A DNA stretch of 64,000 nt from positions 9,514,149-9,578,148 of the forward strand of contig OY365822.1 in assembly GCA_959347315.1 (NCBI GenBank), given 5' to 3'. The position numbers and the translations under genes are program-made. The DNA is from Bimastos eiseni. Taxonomy: Eukaryota > Annelida > Clitellata > Crassiclitellata > Lumbricidae. Below are positions 59,601-64,000 of this stretch, one piece after another; the stretch's first letter is position 1; each line of letters opens with the position of its first letter. Below the pieces are notes generated by a model. It saw nothing but the letters and a program-made list of their open reading frames with translations, ran no database searches and was not told the origin of the DNA.

Positions 59601-60929
59601 CCATCCACCGTGTTGATGAGTACCTATCCAAATAGCTTGGTAGCTCTACCGGCTAGAGCTTAAATCACATGTACGTTCCATACTCTACTGTGCAAAAGAG
59701 AGTACACAACGCGGTTTGATTACCAAGGGTGTCTTAGTTATTATCAGTGATTTAAATCTCGGACTAACATTGTCCGTGCACTGGAGCCTTAACTGGTGTC
59801 AATGCAAACGGACAACCAATCGGTGGTGAAGGATCTCGCCCGATCGGGTCATTCAAAAATGAACAGGATCGAGGCCATTATTCGGGCGCTATATAAGGTG
59901 AAGAACATTTACTTTATGACAAGTTCCGACCGTCGTATTTCAGTGGAGAGTATGGGCCTAATAGGTATACCGTCGTATTTCAATGTAGAGTAACAGTTAC
60001 CATTGCATTTCAATGGAGAGTTAAACTTACCGTAGTACATGTATTTCAATGAAGAATATTAGTTACCGCCGTATTTCAATAGAGACTACTATATAGTTAC
60101 CGTCGTATTTCAATGAAGTGCAATAGTTACCGTCGTATTTCAATGGAGATAAATAGCTACCGTCGTATTTCAATTAAGCGTAATAGTCACCGTCGTATTT
60201 CAATGGAGAGTGATAGCTACCGTCATATTTAAATCGAGTATGATATTTACCCTCATATTTCGACTCGTCTGGATAGGTGAACACACCGAGACCATTCTTC
60301 ATTCCGTTCAGCCACTGACCGTTGTAGACCGCTCCACTTGTGAACCTTACAGAAAGTTATATTATAATAACAACTGAGGTATTAGCTAAGTCAACAATAG
60401 AAGATAAGGCAAGATAGGGTGTATAAATATTTTGTGGTAAAGCGAAGTTTAGTGGTAAAAGTTATGGTGAACTGATGTGTTTAAAGTCAGTTATCGTAAC
60501 ACTAGGTAATGTGATGTAAGGCAAGGTGATATTAGGTTGAGTAAGGTACTGTGACAGTAGGTAATGTAATATATGGCATGGTGACATTAAGTAATGTAAC
60601 ATAGGGTATGGTAACATTGATTAATGTAATATAAGGCATGGTGGCATTAGGTAATGTAATATAAGGTATTGTGACATTAGGTGATTTAATGTAAGGTACG
60701 GCGGCATTAGGTAATGTAATATAAGGTGTAATATAAGATATGGTTACAATAGGCAATGTAAGGCATGGCTACATTAGGGCAGAACATGCAGTGCCCACCT
60801 GTACAATCCATGCCCTTGTCTCATTCCGTTTTCGTAGTAACCTTCGTAGGTGTCGCCTGACTTGAAGAACGTCCGACCAAAGCCATGACGCTGTCGCCTA
60901 TCGTTGTATTCACCTATGTAGCGATATTC
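49671..60929 (-). CDS. RSPH1: RSPH1-like radial spoke head protein, 5'-incomplete, MORN repeats plus long acidic tail
   Basis: Eleven exons in order: 60929-60799, 60345-60251, 58637-58417, 56737-56639 (tentative), 56284-56098, 55304-55266, 54828-54781, 52916-52878, 52678-52631, 51275-51237 and 50329-49671. They sum to 1605 nt with consistent phases and one stop. The first three encode MORN repeats (YIGEYNDRRQRHGFGRTF, DTYEGYYENGMRQGHGLYRF, SKYEGCWCDDQRSGHG, DKYDGHWRCHVRHGTG) in the order of vertebrate RSPH1, a structural protein of the radial spoke head in motile cilia and sperm tails. The N-terminal exon is not seen. The last MORN repeat of vertebrate RSPH1 is not found. The disordered Glu/Asp/Lys/Gln tail is much longer than in the human protein (309 aa). 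Confidence 0.82.
50700..50925. repeat. Purine microsatellites (GACA, GA, GGGA)
   Basis: gacagacacaga, (AT)6, (GA)n, (AC)n and gggaggga blocks in the last RSPH1-like intron. Confidence 0.92.
50950..51560. repeat. RSPH1-like intragenic duplication, unit 3
   Basis: Intron sequence around X3 matches that around X1: 50970-51170 with 54210-54400 (cttgtggcagttcatactaa), and 51280-51500 with 55305-55525 (tttcatcagcaattcg). Confidence 0.8.
51237..51275 (-). CDS. RSPH1: RSPH1-like exon X3
   Basis: 39 nt, DILVPGSEGGTEA; joins the terminal exon in phase 1 to restore Gly. Confidence 0.7.
51573..51875. repeat. Dispersed repeat, second copy
   Basis: Matches 37662-37990 (cagcttctagccaaac; cggactatagacacagaac). 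In an RSPH1-like intron. Confidence 0.7.
52631..52678 (-). CDS. RSPH1: RSPH1-like exon Y2
   Basis: 48 nt, NRDTSRDAQTPRHQE; aligns with Y1 with substitutions but no length change. Confidence 0.7.
52878..52916 (-). CDS. RSPH1: RSPH1-like exon X2
   Basis: 39 nt, DVLVPGSVGGTEA; flanks match those of X1 and X3. Confidence 0.7.
53201..53420 (+). mobile_element. tRNA-derived SINE, near complete
   Basis: A-box-like gtggcacggtggccgattga, B box ctggttcgaccctcg, body ttgagcaatgagcaagtc, and 3' end gcgatatcaaatttcag. The best plus-strand reference copy in the window. Confidence 0.87.
53490..53605. repeat. (GT)n microsatellite
   Basis: About 50 GT units with ATGTGT interruptions. Confidence 0.95.
54781..54828 (-). 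CDS. RSPH1: RSPH1-like exon Y1
   Basis: 48 nt, phase 1-1, encoding SRAAWWEAQNPKQQE with a split Glu. The upstream 20 bp (ggtctgtattgcattttcag) is identical to that of Y2. Confidence 0.7.
55062..55182 (-). mobile_element. tRNA-derived SINE, 3'-truncated
   Basis: Retains the aaggacttgctcaaggtccc body, gggtcgaaccc B box and caatcgaccaccatgcca head; lacks the ttctgagcaaaa 3' body. Confidence 0.75.
55266..55304 (-). CDS. RSPH1: RSPH1-like exon X1
   Basis: 39 nt, phase 1-1, DVLVPGSEGSTEA. First of three copies (X1, X2, X3) with identical TTTCAG/GCAG|GTCAGT borders. Confidence 0.72.
56098..56284 (-). CDS. RSPH1: RSPH1-like exon E
   Basis: Acceptor TTTTGACAG, then HMIEGFESELLLEMEDQNKK..., 62 codons plus one base to a GTCTGT donor. 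The EGFESEL start resembles the LLEGFEGEM motif of human RSPH1. Phase 1 matches the exon that follows. Confidence 0.68.
56350..56565. repeat. (AT)n, (GT)n and (AATG)n microsatellites
   Basis: Simple repeats after a gaagaagagctataaaaatg LINE-like end. Confidence 0.85.
56639..56737 (-). CDS. RSPH1: RSPH1-like exon D (tentative)
   Basis: 99 nt between ATTCAG and GAT|GTACGTG, phase 0 to 0, fitting both neighbours. WVAWPDWPLVFAPWTYTDFP is Trp/Pro-rich, loosely like the PKWKATQITELALWTPTLP stretch after the MORN domain in vertebrates. The resemblance is weak; it could be intron. Confidence 0.4.
56840..57032. mobile_element. hAT-like MITE (193 bp)
   Basis: Ends CAGTGGCGGCTCTAC and, in reverse complement, CAGTGGCGACTCTCG. 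I do not see an 8-bp target duplication. In an RSPH1-like intron. Confidence 0.6.
57033..58132. other. Intron sequence without recognisable exon
   Basis: Searched by eye for the missing last MORN repeat; none found. Mostly non-repetitive, AT-rich toward 57800. Confidence 0.4.
58133..58329 (+). mobile_element. tRNA-derived SINE, 5'-truncated
   Basis: Starts agagcggtcggcccg, B box gggtttgagcctcg, conserved 3' end ggcgatataaaatttcag. It lies 88 bp past the exon C donor, on the opposite strand to the gene. Confidence 0.83.
58417..58637 (-). CDS. RSPH1: RSPH1-like exon C
   Basis: 221 nt. CWCDDQRSGHGIYTYVNGDK, YDGHWRCHVRHGTGRYIYVS and FQGTWNDGKREGIGHMLEYD: three MORN units. The GTCTGT donor at 58416 is chosen because it gives phase 0 and the variant is used elsewhere in the window. 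The exact 3' edge is less sure than the 5' edge. Confidence 0.85.
58710..59400. mobile_element. LINE 3'-end debris
   Basis: (AATC)n then taagtttattgaaaccatcaa (a minus LINE end) near 58710-58800. 59290-59400 (gggactattgtcctttctgg, ttttgctttcgatgg, aattaaattgaattat) resembles the plus LINE UTR at 4690-4800. Confidence 0.5.
59920..60250 (-). repeat. 30-bp tandem array abutting the RSPH1-like exon B donor
   Basis: Ten or so units of the plus-strand form taccgtcgtatttcaatgga plus 10 variable bases. Read on the gene's strand each unit carries TTGAAATACGACGGTAACT. This aligns in register with the true exon edge GTCGAAATATGAGGGTAAAT. Confidence 0.9.
60251..60345 (-). CDS. RSPH1: RSPH1-like exon B
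   Basis: 95 nt, acceptor CTGTAAG, donor GAGG|GTAAAT. FTSGAVYNGQWLNGMKNGLG then VFTYPDESKYE matches human [28 protein letters not shown]. Its donor edge is in register with the adjacent 30-bp array. Confidence 0.9.
60490..60775. repeat. 30-bp tandem repeat in the RSPH1-like intron A-B
   Basis: Degenerate copies of aggtaatgtaatataaggca + tggtgacatt. Confidence 0.9.
60799..60929 (-). CDS. RSPH1: RSPH1-like exon A: first MORN repeats
   Basis: Phase 0 at GAA after GCGACAG; ends TACAG|GTGGGC in phase 2. EYRYIGEYNDRRQRHGFGRT then FFKSGDTYEGYYENGMRQGH, matching human GEYEGGRNEAGERHGRG and DTYEGSYEFGKRHGQG. Confidence 0.9.
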
Positions 60930-60947
60930 CTGTCGCAACAGTACATA

Positions 60948-61140
60948 CATAAATGCGTTTATACATACATACATACATATATGCGTATATACATACATTA
61001 CATACATACATATATGCGTATATACATGAATACATACATACATACATACACATATGCGTATATACATAAATACATACATACATACACACACATACATACA
61101 TACATACATGAATACATACATGCATACATACATACATACA

Positions 61141-61174
<34 letters not shown>

Positions 61175-61305
61175 CATACATACATACATACATATATACA
61201 TACATCCATACATGTGTACATACATACATACATACATAAATACATATATAAATACATATATGCGCATATACATACATACATACATGTATACATACATAAC
61301 CATAA
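60948..61305. repeat. (CATA)n microsatellite
   Basis: About 85 units with atatgcgtata interruptions; it begins 19 bp upstream of exon A and adjoins the LINE 3' end. Confidence 0.95.
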
Positions 61306-61587
61306 ACCATAACCAACATTTTTTATTGCACACTGACAATCATAATAGTGAAGCGTTAACAAAAAAAATTAAGTTGATAGAGAGATTGGCAGTCGACAAT
61401 AGGGAGGAACCCTAAAAGGACCGAGGTCCCGCTAGCAGGGACACCCATTACAATAAGAGTTAAGTTATAAGTGGTAGATGGCGATAAACAAGACTTTAGC
61501 AGATTGCTTGCGGAGAGTTAGTCTTAAATAACTTAACAAACTAAACAATGGAGGTAATTACATAGATCAATAGATTCACTGACAGAG

Positions 61588-62363
61588 TTATGTAGGGTGT
61601 AGCAGTATATATTCACGGAGTTTCAATTTAAATGCACTTAGATAATTTAAGGTACGTATTTCCTGAGGGACGCTATTCCAAGCCCTAAGCCCATTGCATC
61701 TTATCGCAAACTTACGGGTATTGGTACGTGCATGGATGGGCCTGTAATCATTAAAATTGCGAAGGGAGTACGGATTGATTAATTTAATGGGCGTAAAGTA
61801 GTTTGCATAAGCAGGAGGTAATTGGTTAATCGAGAATTTGTAAATGAATTCACTAATTTGTGTTAAAGTTGTCTGTTTAACGCTCAAAATGCAGGATTTA
61901 TGATGCAGTGGGTCAAAATTTTTATAAATGACTCTAAAGGTCTATTTTGAAGCGAGATTAGCCTAGTTAATCTAGAGTGGTAATTGGATGCCCAGATTAG
62001 GTTGCAGTAGGTTAAGTAAGGGTGGACCAGAGAAAAATAAAGGTTTCTGCGTATGGCAACAGGTAATAGGTACGCAATACGAGATATTATGCCTATATTC
62101 TTAGCTATTTTAGATGCTATTTTTTCAATATGGGTTTTCCAGGTAAGTGATTGGTCGACGTATACACCTAGGAATTTGGTCGATATGACCCTAGGTAAAG
62201 GGACATTATTTATCATGAGGACCGTTTCAGACAAAGGAGGTTTCTTGCGATGTGAGGCAAAGATAATGTCGTGGGTCTTAGTAGCATCAAGTGTGAGCTT
62301 GTTTGCTAAAAACCAGCCATTAACGTTGACAAGCGGACGGTCGAAGCCTAATTCCGAAGGCAC
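61588..62363 (-). pseudogene. LINE reverse-transcriptase C-terminal fragment
   Basis: Frame 1 (62363-61884): NGWFLANKLTLDATKTHDII, FLGVYVDQSLTWKTHIEKIA, YFSLVHPYLTYCNLIWASNY. Frame 2 (61887-61588): FRxRPIHARTNTRKFAI-type end with GLRAWNSVPQEIRTL. One frameshift near 61890 joins them. Truncated before the catalytic YxDD motif. Confidence 0.82.
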
Positions 62364-62927
62364 CTGAAGTCGAGGACCATCCCTTAGTTCAGTTAGCAGG
62401 TGGATACTAAGCCTGTATCTATGAATACATTGTTCAAATTTGGTGCTGTCAAGACAGTGAAAAGGAAATACTACGGCTAGGCAGTCAGGGCATATCTAGG
62501 AATTATCGTTAGCAGCAATGACATTAAAGTGATACAAGTGATAATTTTTCAAACAGTTCACACACGCGAGATTAACATTTGAATCTATCAAAATATCGCA
62601 TTTGAAACACTTAACTAATGACTTAACTGAAGAAGTCAACTGAAAATTAGCCAGAGTTCAACACGAACTGAAGCAAACACAACTGTCCAAAACACAACAG
62701 AACAAAACCAAACAAACAAATGTGTGAACAAAACAGCAGCAAAAAACAATTAAATAAAATATGCAAGGCTTTTGGTGGAGCCAAGTAGGAACATGGTAAG
62801 TAGATGGTTACAACACAGAACGTCTACAATCAACCAAAGATGCAAGGAGATGGTTGTCAATCGCCGGGGCTCCGGTCTCGAGATGCGTTGAATTGGCCCA
62901 TGATAGGACAGACGATCGTATCAGGCA

Positions 62928-63920
62928 TTAGGCATGGGGCAGATTGTCCAGGTCCTTGATGGAGGAGATCTTCACCGGTTTTTCAGCCGGACTGGTCGAG
63001 CAGCTAACAAATACGTGTCCTTCTGGAGTCCAAGCGGAGAACAGAGACTTCGATCTTACGAGTTTCCGGGCCTCGGCGAATATATGAGAGTTAGTGCGAG
63101 TCAGATGTTCGTTGATGTAGACAGACACAGTCGAAGACGAAGAGGCAACTTTTAGGGACTTACTTGCCGAGTACACGATGTTCCGGGTCTGTCTGTTCGT
63201 GAAACGAACCAGGACAGGAGACGTAGAAGATTTCGGATTATTCGGTAGACGATACGCCAGCAATATGTCAGAGGGTTTGATGCCGATTCCGAGTCTCTTA
63301 TCACACAGGTTGACCACGGCGTGACTGATGCTGTCCTGAGACCCCAGAGTCGAACCGTGAGGCGCAGGCACGTCAACAGACGAATAAGCCTCCAGGCCGT
63401 GGAAGATTAAGTTGTCAGACCGCAGAAAATTCTGCGTCTCTTCAATGCTTTTCCTCATGGCCTGGTTCTGTGCTTCCAGGTTAAGTAATCTGGCATCTTG
63501 TTTAGAGTTGTGTTTCTTTAGTGCCGCCTCTGTCTTCTCGTCGACCATCACATCAAGCTCAGCAGTATAGGAGGCAGCCAGGCCATCGAAAATCCGTTTA
63601 ATGGTCGGACTAAGATTCTTTTCGAGAATTGTAATCAACATGTCGGTTATTCGGTCGTCATTTAAACTTTCCATTAACTCGTCTGGTTTATAACCTTTTC
63701 GGGCCATGTTCGAAACTAGATTCCAACAAATCGAATGATTTCTACCTCCTTCAGTCAATTCAACAGTAGCAGAAACAATGAGGGCAACGTACACAAAGAT
63801 CCGTGCAAACAAAGGGCGTGTTTCAAGGTGCACCAACTGAACACGGAAAAAGAAATCCTCTACGTGATGGCCATAAACTGATTTCGACGACGGTACACGA
63901 TCCAAATCAACGACGGACAA
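62928..63920 (-). CDS. LINE ORF1 protein
   Basis: 330 codons are open, but an internal ATG at 63707-63705 (MARKGYKPDELMESL) is the more natural start, giving 259 aa. A predicted coiled coil (about residues 65-100 from that start: KKHNSKQDARLLNLEAQNQA) precedes an RRM-like domain: NLIFHGLEAY, LGIGIKPSDILLAYRL, SPVLVRFTNR. A basic C-terminal portion follows (YINEHLTRTNS, RKLVRSKSLFSAWTPEGHV). This is the nucleic-acid-binding ORF1p of non-LTR elements, a retrotransposition cofactor and not a host gene. It is uninterrupted, so the copy is young or selected. Confidence 0.8.
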   Translation of the reverse strand: MSVVDLDRVPSSKSVYGHHVEDFFFRVQLVHLETRPLFARIFVYVALIVSATVELTEGGRNHSICWNLVSNMARKGYKPDELMESLNDDRITDMLITILEKNLSPTIKRIFDGLAASYTAELDVMVDEKTEAALKKHNSKQDARLLNLEAQNQAMRKSIEETQNFLRSDNLIFHGLEAYSSVDVPAPHGSTLGSQDSISHAVVNLCDKRLGIGIKPSDILLAYRLPNNPKSSTSPVLVRFTNRQTRNIVYSASKSLKVASSSSTVSVYINEHLTRTNSHIFAEARKLVRSKSLFSAWTPEGHVFVSCSTSPAEKPVKISSIKDLDNLPHA

Positions 63921-64000
63921 CAGCCCCGATCATTTGACACATTTTTCGCTCAAATGGCCCACTCAGAACCGCCAAAATGATAAGTTTAAGCGCCTGTTCA

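Larger units (their letters stand above)
61310..63990 (-). mobile_element. Internally deleted CR1/L2-type LINE
   Basis: Minus strand, 5' to 3': ORF1 (63920-62928), a 560-bp interval, then only the C-terminal part of the ORF2 reverse transcriptase (62363-61588, two frames), 3' UTR with cccgctagcagggacaccc, ending near 61316 beside a (CATA)n tract. The endonuclease and catalytic RT core (normally over 2 kb) are absent. Confidence 0.82.

Noticed and set aside
60774..61362. Cys/Tyr/Val-Met-rich minus-strand frames over the (CATA)n tract
   Set aside because: Microsatellite translation; only the 60929-60799 part is RSPH1-like coding sequence.

Overview
This is 64 kb of AT-rich metazoan nuclear DNA. 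Genes have GT-AG introns and are diluted by microsatellites, tRNA-derived SINEs, CR1/L2-like LINE pieces and non-autonomous DNA transposons. The sarcoplasmic calcium-binding proteins end in the same Trp-Gly-Pro-Leu-Val tail as the annelid (Nereis) protein, and a radial-spoke gene implies motile cilia or flagella. I infer a marine lophotrochozoan (annelid, mollusc or brachiopod grade); the species is not determined. Four host loci can be rebuilt exon by exon with matching splice phases. (1) Minus strand, 11494 to beyond the left edge: a TRAFD1-like (FLN29) TRAF-type zinc-finger gene. Intron 1 holds a 3-kb satellite with higher-order repeats. (2) Plus strand, 17662-28972: a complete 12-exon TMCO3-type CPA2 monovalent cation/proton antiporter, 694 aa. 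The conserved Gln-Asp pair of the transport core reads Gln-Lys. (3) Plus strand, about 30.9-49.2 kb: a tandem cluster of sarcoplasmic calcium-binding protein (SCP) genes. Two copies are intact (36.6-40.4 and 46.6-49.2 kb), one is a pseudogene with a hAT-like insertion in its promoter (30.9-33.2 kb), and one is only a 3' remnant (about 42-44.2 kb). The copies share a TATA box, a non-coding first exon and upstream promoter blocks. (4) Minus strand, 60929-49671: an RSPH1-like (radial spoke head 1) MORN-repeat gene lacking its N-terminal exon in this window. Its 3' half carries a tandemly duplicated exon pair and a long acidic tail. Regions: 0-11.5 kb, TRAFD1-like gene, LINE ends, satellite, piggyBac-like relic; 11.5-17.6 kb, repeat-filled spacer between divergent genes; 17.6-29.2 kb, TMCO3; 29.2-49.3 kb, SCP cluster among LINE debris; 49.4-61 kb, RSPH1-like gene; 61-64 kb, an internally deleted LINE. 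The four loci have unrelated roles (immune-signalling adaptor, ion transport, calcium buffering, axoneme) and there is no operon-like logic. The most unusual items are the Asp-to-Lys change in TMCO3, a 30-bp array that repeats the 5' splice site of an RSPH1 exon, the phase-preserving exon-pair duplication in RSPH1, the hAT insertion inside a conserved SCP promoter block, and several long near-perfect hairpins.
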